A DNA stretch of 64,000 nt. It comes from Fasciola hepatica. Taxonomy: Eukaryota; Platyhelminthes; Trematoda; Plagiorchiida; Fasciolidae. Below, in pieces: positions 35,076 through 47,543 of the stretch (position 1 is its first letter; each line of letters begins with the position of its first letter). A program made the translations under genes and the position numbers. Where the stretch lies: positions 4,807,881-4,871,880 of the forward strand of contig CANUEZ040000198.1 of NCBI GenBank assembly GCA_948099385.1. The letters run 5' to 3'. Under the pieces are notes generated by a model that was given only the letters and a program-made list of their open reading frames with translations, searched no databases and had not been told where the DNA came from.

Positions 35076-38000
35076 CGTGAAATTGGAGAGTTTGTTAGGT
35101 CCGAAGAGAAAATGAATAAGAGATAAAAATAAACGGGGTTCACAGAAGCCGTTGTGAAGAAATCCAAGCAGTCATTTTTCTTACGAGGAAGTCAGAAATC
35201 TACACCATCGACATACTGGCTGCTATTGAGATTAGCTGAAAAGTGGAGTTTATCAAAGCCAAGGCTAAAACGAATGAGACTGGGTTTCAATCAGGTTGGT
35301 GAAAGTGCACGAGCGGTAGGAGGGTTGGTCAAAGATGCTCTTTCAAGTGCATCTTTAGGATGAAGAAATGACGAAAAATAATAAGTGCTGATGGAGGTAA
35401 GTTTAAACACTTTGTCAATTCTCCAGCCGTCGAATATTACTTGATCCAAAGAGGTGTCGCAGAGTGTTGAAAATAGCACAACTTTTAGAAAACCAAGGAC
35501 CGATGAAAATGGATATTTGTGATTTATAATTATTGTCATTCTTTATTAGCAAATCCTGATTGCAACACGTACTGAGAAATTTGGAAAGGCGGTAAATAAA
35601 CTGTCCGACAAAATCGGTGGGAATCACAGGTACAATGTATTTGATGTCGAGAACATCATATCAAAAACTGGAGATACACACACTAGGAATCGCAACTACA
35701 GCAAATTCCATAGAACCTGACTCTCGGTCTGTTAATTACAACTGAAACAGTTCAAAAGCACTTGTAGATATCCATTTCTACAAATCGGACAATCAGAAAA
35801 CTAAGAAAAATGTGAATGTCAAGCTCCCAATAACAAGTAGATGCGGAAAATGTCTGTAACCAAGCAAAGATTCTTTCAACTTTATTGACCCATATTCAGC
35901 AATGTTTGCAATGAAATACTTAGTTTTGCCTCGTAGTTGGGTTTCCGAGTTTTACGGAGCATACAATACGTTTATATATCAGTAATAGGCCTATCTAGTT
36001 ACGCAATGCTTGGGTTGATCCATGCCAACTAGACCAAATTGATCAGATTATTCACAAAATCGAGACAATATCCGTGAAAATATCACCCGCACGACTTTAA
36101 CAAAGTAGTTAGCTTCAAGTGATCTCTTCTGGAATGACAGTTGCACGATAGGTTTAGTGATTTGTAAATACCGATGTCGATGGTCTTTATTACATGGAGG
36201 TTATCTTGCCAAAGGTAAACCCAAACGGTAACTACTGTCGTTGATCCCAGTTACCAAAATAGAAAGTCAAAACTCTCAGGGTGGAACTGAAATTATTGGG
36301 TATAGGTCGCATAGCTTTCCTCAATAAAGTTCGACTTATCGTGAAGTCAAGTTCGTTACACTATGATGTCAAGCCCAAGACGGGCGTTGATTTTCATGGT
36401 TAACTGGATGCGTTTTAACTGAAAACAGAAAAGTTCTAGCTTTTATACCAATCCGACATTTTACATTACATTCAGCTTAAGCAGTAGAGAATTGTGCACA
36501 ATAATATTAGCGTGACAGTCACGTGTTTTTTGCTTGACCAACGTTTCTAGTATAACCATTTGGTGATACCCAAAAGAAGATGCACTTCATCCAAGATGCA
36601 GAAGCAAAACAGAAACTACCCAGCACTGTAATCAATTTTTTCATCCACTGTTCAAGATTCACCAAGTGTAGGGCAGATGACTTGACATAAATATACGTGG
36701 AACTGTGCGAAAGTGGGTATACCTTGCTAACAATGAAGAAGTCTTTGGACGTCTCACATTGATGTAAAAACCGTTATACCTTCGAGTGAATCGTACTCAA
36801 CTTCTGGTGAAACCATCAAATAATTCAAAGGCATTACCATGCAAATCACTCACATTATCGAAAAGGTAAAAATTGTTTCGGAAGAAGTACGAATGAGTAA
36901 AGAGATAGCAGTAAATGAAACTGAAATCTTGCTTCGATCAGAAAGAAGTTCCATGTAGAGGGCAGAGTAAATTTGGTAAAAGGCATTCGGAAACAAAGTA
37001 ATTTATAAACGCAGGCTTATCACAAAATTGCTCAAGCCTTCATACTTGAATGACAGGAGAACGCAATTCGCGCACACCGCAAATTACTATTTTGTACTTT
37101 GTATTCTGATGACATTCTCATTTGTCTTACCCGAGAGTAGCGTATACGTGCATCTTGAGCCTCCAGCATTTATGATCTACTTCTCCATGTTTAATGTACT
37201 GTCACAGTACAGACTTATGTTTTATTGATGTATAATGCTTGAACATTCTAGGTTTATATTCCTGACTCTGCTGTTCAGTGACTACGTTTCGATTGTACGA
37301 CGAATTTGTTCTTGGTTGTTCACTTGGCTGTGAGTTATTAGCATTTATGTATTCCTATGTATTGCATCATTTAGAACCACAAAATTACGGAGAACTCTGT
37401 TATATGACTGGAATTTGTTTTACTGCCCATGACCGTGTACGGCCCATATCGTGTGTAAGGCCAGTGAGACCAAGTCCAAGTAATCAGGATAGTTGCTGCG
37501 CACACTGGACAAAATCAGAACGGCGACAATTAGTGTTTACTTTTACTACGAAGGATCTAATAGATTAAACTCAGAATAAGTTAATGACGCATGGCATAGA
37601 AAGATCGAGCGTGGATGTGGAGCGTGATTCGGTGAATGAATAGTTAGAAAAGTCGGAGATGTTGGGTGAGATATCAGTATTTTCAGAAAATTCAAAGTTC
37701 AATTTAACTTTAAATTATTGGGTAAATTTATGAAACCAGGATGTCAACCGAATATAACTCTGAACGTTTTTACGCAAACGTTATTTGTGAATTTGGAGCT
37801 GAATATATGTGAATGCTGATCGAGTGGCAGACCTTTCTCCGATCAAAATACCTTGTTAGTGCTTGTTCACGCATCATCAATGCTCAGCACTCACTGACAA
37901 CAAAATAGAAATAATTACTTCGTCAGATGTAATAGAAGACTTGCTAATATCTGATTGCTTGGATGAGCTTACAACTTCGGGGAAATTTTTGTCAAAATAT

Positions 38001-39040
38001 ATATCAGCTCTCCTACTATTCTGTAGTTGAGGAAAAAAGGCACAGTGAGTTAATTCTAAGGAGTTGTTACTTCTGTTTGCAATTCCTGAAGTCTGAACAC
38101 GAAAGCAAATATCCTGTTATCTTAACATTTTGAAATTGTTCTTTGTTCAATAAAATCGTTTATATTTTCAAAGATTTTACACACTGTGAGTATAAAAGTA
38201 GGCCCCTTATCAATTATGTGATGCTGTACTTGATTCGCTTTAATTAATTGAAGTGGCTCCACCTGTTCCCCAGCTGAACTAAGAAGTCTTTACGAGCGGA
38301 ATAGGTTTTGTAAGTGTAGTGAAGATCTGCCACCACGACCAGCAGTCGCATCAGCGGCCGAAGATCTAATCACTGAGTGGATAACAATACAGTGTTTATG
38401 CAAGTTTCCTTATGTCCTTCAAATAATAACTAGACAGAATTCACTACCAATGTGAGGCTCTCACCGAAAGTAAAACTGATGATCCTTGTAATGTCACTGC
38501 TTTGACAACTGCATTATTCAGGGAACGCGTGATCACAAAATCAATTCTCTAGTTCTCACGTCACTACTGTTGGTTTTCGGGCGATGAAGCCATAGACAAC
38601 CGATAATGCCCCAACCAAAGAGAAGGGCTTGGACGCGTTTTCCGGCAACAGCGAAATTCATTTTCACCTTTGTATTCGCTTGCAGTGTTCATTGCTTCGC
38701 GAGCTTACTTTGTATTCTTGGGCCTTTTTCAACCGCTGTTTGGCCAGCTTTGTCTCAACAATGTTGAATCAGAGAGCGATTCTGCCACGTGCTGAGTCCG
38801 TATCTGTAGACCCTCGCGAATGAGAAGGAGTTAGCTTGCTTGAGTTCGGAAAGCCCTTCAGGGAAACTATTCACCGCAGATTGTGTGCTTGATGGGTTGC
38901 ACAGTATGAATGATGACGATATATAAGTGCTACCAGGGTGACACAATGCACTAGCATATCCAATCTGATTTCCAGTAGGACGGTCTCGAATGGTCACAAT
39001 GCCACCCGACAGTTGGCCGCGAGGTCAAATACCGCAAGCA
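35076..39040. other. Unclassified stretch without recognised features
   Basis: The open frames are short and none carries a recognised domain. The 96-codon frame at 37,278-37,568 and the frames at 38,629-38,997 show no motif. I find no repeat partner within the window for most of this interval. Confidence 0.4.
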
Positions 39041-39410
39041 CAACTCCGGCGGCGGCAGCCCAAACCAAACTTCACACTAGTACTATAGATAAATCGTCAT
39101 AGTAAAAATAAAACCAACAGACTGCTACTGAAAATCTTAGTTTTGACTTCACTATATATTTCAGTCTGCCCCTGCATTCGTGCCACTACTCAGGAGTGGT
39201 ACATGACATGCTGCGTCACACCCGTAGTTCACTGGCCGCATCCACTTCAATTGTTTTTGAAAGATAATATAACCAGCAAATACTACGGCATTCTGGTTTA
39301 TCTGTTCATCCAACTGGAAATTGTTTCCAGTCGATGTTAGGCAACAATCTCGTTTTTGATATTGTCGGTTTATTTGTCATTCTGTCAATCACAGTTTAAA
39401 ATTCTCACGC
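39040..39410 (+). repeat. D repeat, copy left of the gypsy element
   Basis: This stretch aligns with 46,110-46,500 in the same orientation at roughly 75 percent. Shared anchors are AATAAAACCAACAGA, ATATATTTCA, GACATGCTGCG and CCCGTAGTTCACTGG. It borders the presumed 3' LTR of the gypsy element, so the relation between D and that LTR is unresolved. Confidence 0.65.
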
Positions 39411-39419
39411 CCAACAACA

Positions 39420-39772
39420 CTTGATTGACGAAAAGGCTGCCACGGTTTGGCCGCGTTTGGGTTTATACCTATAGTAGGATTGCACGTGAGTGTGCGTGCG
39501 TCAGTTGGGTCAGCTAACTACATATCGATAGGCGTACGAAGCAAACGAGAGTGGATTTCATTATGCGGGATGCAGTGTCTTCCGTGATGGTTGCACGTGT
39601 ACGATCTGCAAAGACAGAAAGAAAACTCGGTGAGCCGGATCTCAGTAAGTGTATCAACAAGCATGGCGATCTATCTGAACATATTACAGGATGGTATAGA
39701 CGGGCCGAAAAAAAATTCGAATCTGTAGACGTCCGGAGCGAGGAGTAAAAATCAATATGAGCACAACAGTAC
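39420..39772 (-). repeat. Presumed 3' LTR of the gypsy element
   Basis: On the minus strand a purine run GGGAGGGCAG is followed by TACTGTTGTGC near 39,770, the expected polypurine tract and LTR start. The downstream end is a guess, since no intact partner LTR exists. Parts resemble 32,130-32,260 and 48,283-48,420. Confidence 0.45.
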
Positions 39773-39779
39773 TGCCCTC

Positions 39780-40882
39780 CCAGAGCATCGGATAAATGTG
39801 CATAGATGCTCGTGTAAGAAAGACTATGGGAAATAAAAAAGCACAGGCTTACCAATCTTGCGGCCAGAACGGGTTGGGAGAGGAGAGACAGTGTCAGCCT
39901 CTTGCGGAGTACTAAGATAGGTAAAACATGAAGACTGGCATCATTGAGAACAGAAGTAGGAGTTTCCATGGTGGAAACTAAAGCCATATAGTCCGAATCA
40001 GGGTGTGTTACTTTGAGGTGATCAATAATGTCAGTGTCTGGCCGACCAGCTTTATCAACGACAAAACATTTATCGTTATGGGAAATGATGTAAAACGGGC
40101 CTGAGTATGCTGGATGCAACGGGGGTTTACCAGCATCACAATGAATGAAAATATAAGAGCACGTAATTAGACAATTGGGAATGCAGGTGGGACGAATGGA
40201 GGGCCGAGTTGAAGGCGAATGGAGTGATTTCATGTAAAAACTATGATTGTCGAACAAAACCGGCGGGATCGATAAATATAGGACTGCGTCTGAAAACCTT
40301 ACCGAGCAATTGTAGAGGTGTGCCGAACACCAAATCAGCGGGACAAAAACAAAAATCTTCTTTCGGGGTAGTGTGCATAGTTAACAGGGTTAACGGAAGC
40401 GCGCCCGTTCAATTTACAGAACGAGAGGTGGAGATGAGAGAAGCTTTCTTTTATCCATAAAAGCGTTCCACTGATCTATTGGATGATGGGTTATGTACAG
40501 TTGAACGAATATGTTGAAAACCAAGGCGAGAAATGAAATCATAGAAGAGTTTGGACTGGAATTGTGCTCCCCTGTTTGTGGTGATCGTAGATGGAACACC
40601 AAACCTGGAAAACCGACAGTGTAAAAATGTTTTGGAAATTGTTTCACTGGAGGTGTCAGCTTTAGGGACAACCATGGGCCACTGCGTAAACCGATCTATG
40701 CATGTGTGGAAAAAATGGTGTCCGGCGGCTGGTGGTAAGAAACCAACAATATATAAATGGACATGGGAGAAACGATCATTATTTGTCGGTTTTTGTACGT
40801 GGGTGGAAAGTGCATGTCTGTGAATCTTGCTTCGTTGACAGGGTATACACGTTCTAGATAAAACACGAGCATCTTTATTCAT
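39780..40882 (-). pseudogene. Ty3/gypsy integrase remnant with lost catalytic residues
   Basis: Within 40,451-40,882 are CIPCQRSKIHRH (end of the zinc-binding module), HLYIVGFLPP, DRFTQWPM, TTNRGAQF and SVERFYG. In the family the first and second catalytic Asp lie in the HLYIVG and TTNRG boxes; here they are Tyr and Asn. The Glu of VERF is kept. 40,257-40,451 continues with KEDFCFCPADLVFGTPLQL in another frame. 39,780-40,257 gives YSGPFYIISHNDKCF and DTDIIDHLKVTHPD, the usual C-terminal tail that binds DNA. Frameshifts near 40,257 and 40,450 separate the parts. Confidence 0.85.
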
Positions 40883-40930
40883 ATTCGGCCAAACATAGCG
40901 ATTGGAAATAAGCCTGATGAAGGTTTGTAT

Positions 40931-41400
40931 TCAAATATGGAGTATGGATTGTGAATGCGTAAAAACCAAGCGACGAGGGGAACAGGGAACAAACGGGTCC
41001 GGCTTGCTAGTGGACGTATTGCAAACAATTGTACCATTTCCGTCAGGTAGGGGTAAGTCTTTTACCATCAGAGAGGATGATGAGTGGAAGCTCTGTAGTT
41101 CTTGGTCATTCTTTTGAGCCTGTGCTATCTCGTACCTACTGAATGCTGTTGAGTCGTTTAGTCGATGGATGCCTGAACCAGAAAGAACACCAACCAAGTG
41201 TTTGCTTGATCCCTGTGTATACCGGATATCGGTGGTATATTGGAAAATGTAGTCAAGGTGTTTAATTTTCCTTGGCGAATAACGCTCATTGCTTGAAGTC
41301 AATGAATAAGTCAAGGGCTTATGATCGGTGTAGACAATAGAGCTTCTACCTCCCAAAATGTGTCAAAAGTGTTTTATTGCAAGCAATACACGGCCGAATG
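40931..41400 (-). pseudogene. Ty3/gypsy RNase H remnant
   Basis: The frame at 40,931-41,356 begins with GGRSSIVYTDHKPLTYSL, followed by SPRKIKHLDYIFQYTTDIRY, both signatures of gypsy RNase H. Upstream, in other frames up to about 41,600, are the expected DAS-like and LLS-like phrases, heavily broken. The VADALSR box that normally closes the domain has decayed to LVGVLSGSG. The remaining 60 residues form the linker into integrase. Confidence 0.8.
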
Positions 41401-42557
41401 TGCTGTAACGAGACTGATGCGGTTGCAGGTTTTGAGAGAAGAACGACAACCACAGTCTGACTCCCCTAACTATCCGTAGCGATTCGGCCCCAAAGGTTAT
41501 TTGGGAGGTATATGTCCGCAATACGAGAACAGCGTTGTCATCATTGCTTAAGTGTGCGAGCGTAATAACTTTGAACAGCGCTTGCTTAGACTCTTCGAAT
41601 GCCGATTTAGCTTCGGAAGCAACTTAGAACAGGAGCAGCCCTCTTTAAATGTTAAGATAGTGGTTGTAAGATCTCCGAACAGTTTCGGATGAATCGGTAA
41701 TAGTATTTGACAATGCCCAAGAAACGACGTAAATCCCTGAACGGTTTGGGTTCCTGATCGTCGTGGATAGTATTCACTTTGTTTTAATTTGGTCGGATAC
41801 CTTCACTGTCAACGTGTTTGTCGAGGATTTCAACAGATTTGGCACCAATGATAGATAAGGTGTTGACTGCGATACCTTAATTTCGGAAGCTTTGGAATAC
41901 CTGGCGCAAATGCTTGCTACGTTGGTTTTCATCCGTACTAGCAACAAGGACGTTAATAATAATATAGACGAAAGAAAAATCCAAGCCACGAAGAACTTGA
42001 TCTGTGAATCGCTGGAATGTTTGAGCGGCTTTGCGCGAACAAATGAAACAAAAATAGTATCGTGATTGCGGCATCTTCAGATGCGACGGGAATTTGGTAG
42101 CACTCCTTCACCAAAAAAGGCTTTGAGAAAATGAGTTTGCTATACAAACAGTTGGAAAAGTCTTTAATGTGTTGAATTTGGTAACTGTCGTGGACCAAGG
42201 CGTTGGTGAGGTCCTGATAATCACCACATGGGTGCCAGTCACCGTTGTGCTTCAGGACCATTTGTAGTGAAGAGGCTCAAGACTGCTCCATGGCAGATGT
42301 TCGAATTCTGCTTTTGCTATTGATAGACTTTCAGGTAGAAAACGACGAGGACGCGCTGGGATTGGTGGACCTTCAGCGGCGATGTGATGTTGGACGCTGT
42401 GTGGTGTTTGGGAGATGGACGTTTTTGGTTGGGTGGCTGCCGGTGAATCGTTTAAAATGGGGAAAAACGGAGAGCGTACTGTCATTGGACGTATCCCGAG
42501 CGATTTGATGGAGGTATTTGTGCAATTTTTTATTGAACTTCTTGTTGGCCAGCAGAA
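41400..42557 (-). pseudogene. Ty3/gypsy reverse transcriptase remnant
   Basis: 42,252-42,557 ends with HHIAAEGPPIPARPRRFLPE, the lead-in to RT. 41,953-42,261 reads KHNGDWHPCGDYQDL and HIKDFSNCLYSKLIFSKP. 41,877-42,074 reads AAQTFQRFTDQVLRGLDFSF followed by YIIINVL, where the family has YIDD, so both catalytic Asp residues are gone. Further shifted frames to about 41,640 give FRDLRRFLGIV and similar thumb sequence. The 5' end is cut at the duplication boundary. Confidence 0.85.
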
Positions 42558-45500
42558 CACGATGTCTTACATCAACTACAAGGGCAAGGCGGAGAGGAAA
42601 TCAACCGTATGTATGTATGGGGGAGCTGTTGGCTGCTTACAAAGCGAGAGTATTAGGTCGCAGATTGTGTCCGTCAGAGGAAAATTGGATGACACTGGCC
42701 TGAGCACCTGTATCAATCAGAATCTGCCCTCCAGGAAGCCAATAGAAAATGTGGAAATGGCGACCAGATTAGGAGCCAGAGACAGCGGTCTGTCTCATTT
42801 CCCGAATCCGTTGTCTTGGAAGCGAACGGTGACTGGCATTGGCCAGCTTGCTCCCCAAAATGTCTTCGGTACCAACAGTATGATGGTCAATACGAGGAAG
42901 CTAGGTTATTGCGATAGGAGTTTGTGTGGGACATCGAACGGCTGTGAGTGTCATGCTGGGGAACAGCATTTATCTGAGGATCCGGTCGTATAAGACTCCT
43001 GCAAAAATGCAGTGGAATTATCAGTGGATCATCAGTGTCAGACATGATACTTAGACGCAGAAAAGCGAACTCACTATTTTGCAGTGAGAAGGCTGACGCG
43101 ATGTTACTGCAATCGCGTGTATTCGAAAAGTGAGCGATTAAACCAGTACACGAACGGACCGTACGTGCGTATGTGTGCTTCAGTAGAGTCAGCTGACCAC
43201 GGACCGATAGGCACACGGAGCAAGCGAGAGTAGACGGTCCAGCAGAGTTGAGATAGATTTCAAATCGGTGAAACGTCTGGACTGAGGCGTCAAAATAAGC
43301 ACACGACTGAACTGTACTCAAATAAGACAATTATTCATATTGTATCGTTGTTCTCATTTGATTGTAAACCTCACTCGATCATTGTACATTGGTAATTTGC
43401 TCAGCATGATTCACTTGATGGGCAGTGTGGAACAATGAGGATCATGTGTTATCTTCCCTGTTCAGTTGCTCTTTCCTGCTGCATTCTCCTCCGTTTCCGT
43501 GTTTTGTTTTCTTCGTTCTCTTTTACTCCTATCCATACTGTTCCCCATCCAGTTGTATAATACTCCTTTTGAACTGCTCCACGTTTCTTGCCTTTTAATG
43601 TTGATTTATTGTCGTTTTGATCCCTGTTGGATTTTTGCAAATTTCTAATTTCTTATCAACCAATGATCTTTATATATGAACAATATTTAGTTCTCTGTCA
43701 TGTTTCGAGTTTTGTTTGTTTTTCGAAGTGCTTACTCAGTCCAATTTTTCCTAAATTCCGTGCTGCGGAAAAACCAAAATACGAAATGGAAGTCAAAATA
43801 CTCTAAGAAGAATGATGTCTTGTTCACTAATTAATTCACTTTGACTTCCACACTCAAATTTGCATCCGATGGGTTTGTTAGTTTGGTGAACATTTAAGCA
43901 CACCTATCGTGTTCGGTCTCCCTCGTCATTCTTAATACAACAACACAACTTCAAGTCACATCCACCAACCGCTATTCAACCTTTCATCAACTGCTGGACC
44001 GCAAAAAGCGATTACTACAGGTAAGCTGGACTGATGCAGGAAGTTGATGTCAGGAATGTTTGAGAACCATTAACATTCCGAATGGATTCGGGGAAATTCC
44101 ATTACTCTATATTCATGTTTTAATTTTAGCAAAGTGAAGACCAATCGATTTTATTAGCAAATTTCGATTTCACACTGTAGATGAAACAATAATTGTAATT
44201 GTTTATTATGGTCCCTTTTAAATATTGCACAAAAATGTGACTCGTTGGTAAACTGCTTCTCTTCTTATTCCGTTTACAGAAAGCACTGAGCGACACGCCA
44301 GTCGCATGAATCTCCTCGTTTTCTCCTGAACGAGTCATGAATTTTTTGAGTTTTGTAAACGCCCAACTTTGTCGCGGACATCCTGCTTAAAGTTAAAACA
44401 ATTTTCTCTCCTTTCTAAAGGCCTAAAGGTAGGTTAAAGTTTCAAATGTTTCTGAGCTTGGAGTCAGGATCCGAAATTGATTGTGTTAGAACCCGAAATT
44501 TTGATGTTATCCCTGGGTGTGAGGTACATCAATCTACGTCGTTCACATACACTTTGAGGAATCGTCAGTAGTTCTTTTCCAATGAACTAAAAACCGTCGT
44601 TCTTGAATTCAGCTGGACCGTCTGGATCTGGTTCACAACGGCTTGCTTCTTGCAAACCATACTCGGTGGGTATTTTAGTCGTCGGTGGATATGAACATAC
44701 TCAGCTCAGCCTTGACATCATGATGCACTGTCACACTAAAAGCATTCACAATGAAGTCTTAAGTGAAATGAAGTTAGCTGAGATATTCTAGCGAGAATGA
44801 CTACCGGTTCAGCTTCTATTCAGAAATATAACTGATATCTAAACGCCAGCCGGATATTGTCAACGCAATGATACTAATGATATGTGTGGCCCAGTTAGAG
44901 GATATCTCACTGACTAAAATTGGTAATGTCTGCTCAAACAGTGGAACCAAAGGTTCATTCGATCGTCAGCTGTTCAATAGTGTTCATTTGCCGACATCAC
45001 ATAAGCCGATGGACAGTTTTATTCAACGCATTGGGATTTGTGAATCAGCAAACTCTCATCCTTCCTAATTTTAGCTCATTTTGTGAGCTGGAGACCAGTT
45101 CATCAATTTGAAGGACGAGTTTGCAGTTTCCGAACACAGGATTATAGCTTTGTTTTATTCGCGTTTCAAATATAAAACTGCCTCAGCCTCGACCCGCGGT
45201 GAGAAACTGCCATTGTGTTGTACGTTATTGGCACGAATTCCGTTAACAAATTGTGGTTGGCATGTTCAAGCATGTTTGTAGAATTCTTGTATAGTAGAGT
45301 ACTGTAGTATAAACTATGTTGAGGTCTATTAGTAGAAACGAATACCCCGGCGTTTGTAATTTCCGTCATATCTGACACAAACTGTGTCAATCTCATTCAT
45401 TTCTTTCTGTATTGAAACAGACTTGAAGGGCATAAACTCATAGACACAATCGTACTGGATGTGTAACATTGATTTCTTCACTGCTCTTCTCCAGCCCCTT

Positions 45501-45805
45501 GGCTGCCTATTCAGCGTTTACAACGCTTTAAAATACACCTCATTGAATGGTCACAGTGGAAACGCAATGATGGTTCAACCACGTCAATCATGATTCTGCT
45601 TTTCACATGCCTTGAGATTCCACACTGCGCTCCTTTCTTCCGAAAACGGTAACCTAGTCTTCTCCGATCTCAAACTTCTCCACTGAGACCAAATACTTCC
45701 AAATGCTGCCCGAAATTCAACAGCGCATTATTTTTGCTTCCAAAGGCTTTTTGATTTTTTTTCCCAGGAACATTTTTGCAAAATGCAATGCATTGCCAAC
45801 AAGTG
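42558..45805 (+). repeat. 3,248-bp duplicated segment, copy 2
   Basis: This is the near-identical partner of 31,548-34,795, with the X segment at 42,558-43,327, M2 at 43,328-45,105, the putative intron at 44,021-44,279 and the conserved short frame at 44,588-44,791. The left edge abuts the broken protease end of the gypsy element. The right edge runs into sequence diverged from, but related to, the continuation of copy 1. Confidence 0.92.
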
Positions 45806-46109
45806 ACATAGTCCTATAAAAAGAGCTCAATTATCCGTATCCCTGGTATTCCTGATCATTCCATTAGAGTTCGATCCTGGCGACTCCCGGAAGTGATCTC
45901 TTTCCGGAGACCACCGGTATTTCAAAAGTGGCATCGCGCACTCGATCTATGCGCGGAAACATTGATCAGGATAATCAAGGTCTTAGTTGTATCGTGCGTT
46001 GTAAAATGCATGCTACCAGTTCGAATTGCACCATGCCCATTGGTCTAATCCATCTCACATTTTCGTTGCAATGAAACCGAACGATTTGTAGGGGCTAAAA
46101 GCGTAACTT
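45806..46109 (+). repeat. Diverged continuation beyond duplicated copy 2
   Basis: This is the partner of 34,796-35,075. A GTTCGATCCTGG motif recalls a tRNA-like B box, but no matching A box or acceptor stem was found. It leads directly into the D repeat. Confidence 0.6.
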
Positions 46110-46500
46110 CACAGACTGCGGTGGCAGCTCACACCAAACTCCACGCCAATACTACATATATTTCGTCAGAACGACAATAAAACCAACAGAATGCAACTGA
46201 AAATCTCAGTTGTGACTGAACTATATATTTCAATCTACCCCCTACATTCGTGCCACAAATCGAGAGTAGTATATGACATGCTGCGCCAAACCCGTAGTTC
46301 ACTGGTGTCATTGACTTTATTGATTTTCGAAAGAAAGTGTCACCAGTGTATAATAGGGCATTCTGGATTACCTGTCCATCCAAATGAAAAAAATAACACA
46401 AGAGAACTGTTCCCAGTCAATGTAAGGCTAAAATCGTGTTTGTAAAATTGTTGTCATTTCAAGTTTAAAAATCTCACGCTGAGCAGTGTTTGAATTTACT
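46110..46500 (+). repeat. D repeat, copy right of duplicated segment 2
   Basis: This is the partner of 39,040-39,410 at roughly 75 percent identity. The open frames crossing it on both strands are not shared with the other copy, so they are not evidence for a gene. Confidence 0.65.
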
Positions 46501-47033
46501 TCTGAAAAGTATATTGTACCAACTCCGGGACACCAATTAAATGCTATCACCGACGGTCTGATGTTTACTTTCAAACAAGCCACTCCTATCAAGTTGAATG
46601 GGCTTGCGTCAGACCAACCTCCAACGGCGGGCCTAGATTTACATGTCATTTCCCACTATGTTTCACGAGTGCAAGACCTTGATTTACTGCTGCCCACTGA
46701 TCTGCGTTTATTCACCCCATGTCTGTGTTTGTCTCGTTTCGCTGTCTCAACTTATATCGTTGTTCACGCAAAACTTATTTCCACCGTGTACTGCGATCCT
46801 CTAGATATTAGTTGTTACGCACTCACAATCGTACTTCACTCGCACTTTGTTGTCTGCCCGATGACCAACTGTGATGCCCGTTTCTCCGTGCAGTAATTGA
46901 TTTCCCTTTCTCCCCTTTGCATGTCCCGTGACGTAAATAGACCGTTTAGCACTGTCATTTAGACCTGAGCAAAACACTGAACGATACTGGTCATCCTTCA
47001 TCGCCTGTTTCATGAGAACAACAATACTGAGAG
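46501..47033. other. Unclassified interval between D and R2 repeats
   Basis: A plus-strand frame of 136 codons (46,486-46,896) spans most of it. Its first half reads like protein (QATPIKLNGLASDQPPTAGL) but has no family I can name, and the second half is Cys- and Leu-rich without a pattern. It could be an old retroelement piece. Confidence 0.3.
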
Positions 47034-47543
47034 CTGGCGTACCTCCTAAAACAGCACAACAATTTCCTCATGGAATAGTGCACGAGAATCGTAGTAGATG
47101 TCTACGTCTGCTCGCGTACTGAATAAGTAACGAATATGGTGTGATATTTGTGATGAACGGGAATAATGCAATGAAAGCTTGTATACGCATAACTTGCAAA
47201 CAAGTTGACATGTGTTGCTTTGATCTATTCGTGTGTGTGTATGCATTGTGTGTATATGCGTAATCGAGAACTGTACGTGTAGTATTTGCACGCTTGTGAC
47301 ACGTCATGTTTGGATTCGTGCTAGTGAAGCACTCATCATTTTTTCGATGGCAATCAATCCCATTGTGAATCAAAGACCTCATGACTAAAGCTATCAAGTT
47401 GATTTTAAAAATGGGTGGTACATGATAACTCTGAGAAACGTTTCATTTCTATTTTACGAACCATCTAACTGAAAAATTTCGAGATAACTCTGTGCTCAGA
47501 TTTCGTCTTACCAGATTATGAATGGGTGTATTTGTACCACTTT
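47034..47543 (-). repeat. R2 dispersed repeat, copy at 47 kb
   Basis: This matches 19,066-19,611 closely, including the TG-rich centre (47,228-47,255). A 36-bp shorter segment near 47,092-47,125 is the main difference. No flanking duplication is obvious. Strand is arbitrary, chosen to match the other copy. Confidence 0.75.

Larger units (their letters stand above)
39420..42557 (-). mobile_element. CsRn1-like Ty3/gypsy retrotransposon, truncated and inactive
   Basis: The minus strand reads, in order, the end of the protease-RT linker (42,252-42,557), RT (41,400-42,261), RNase H (40,931-41,400), integrase (40,257-40,882) and an integrase tail (39,780-40,257), then a presumed LTR. Motif style and order match the CsRn1/Kabuki-type clade known from flatworms and arthropods. 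The body stops exactly at 42,558, where the duplicated 3.25-kb segment begins; gag and most of the protease are missing. Several frameshifts, stops and catalytic substitutions make it dead. A possible degenerate 5' LTR relative lies at 48.28-48.42 kb. Confidence 0.85.

Noticed and set aside
45860..45880. B-box-like GTTCGATCCTGG, possible tRNA-derived SINE
   Set aside because: No A box at the right distance and no 3' tail; the same motif in the related locus near 34,859 has no better context.
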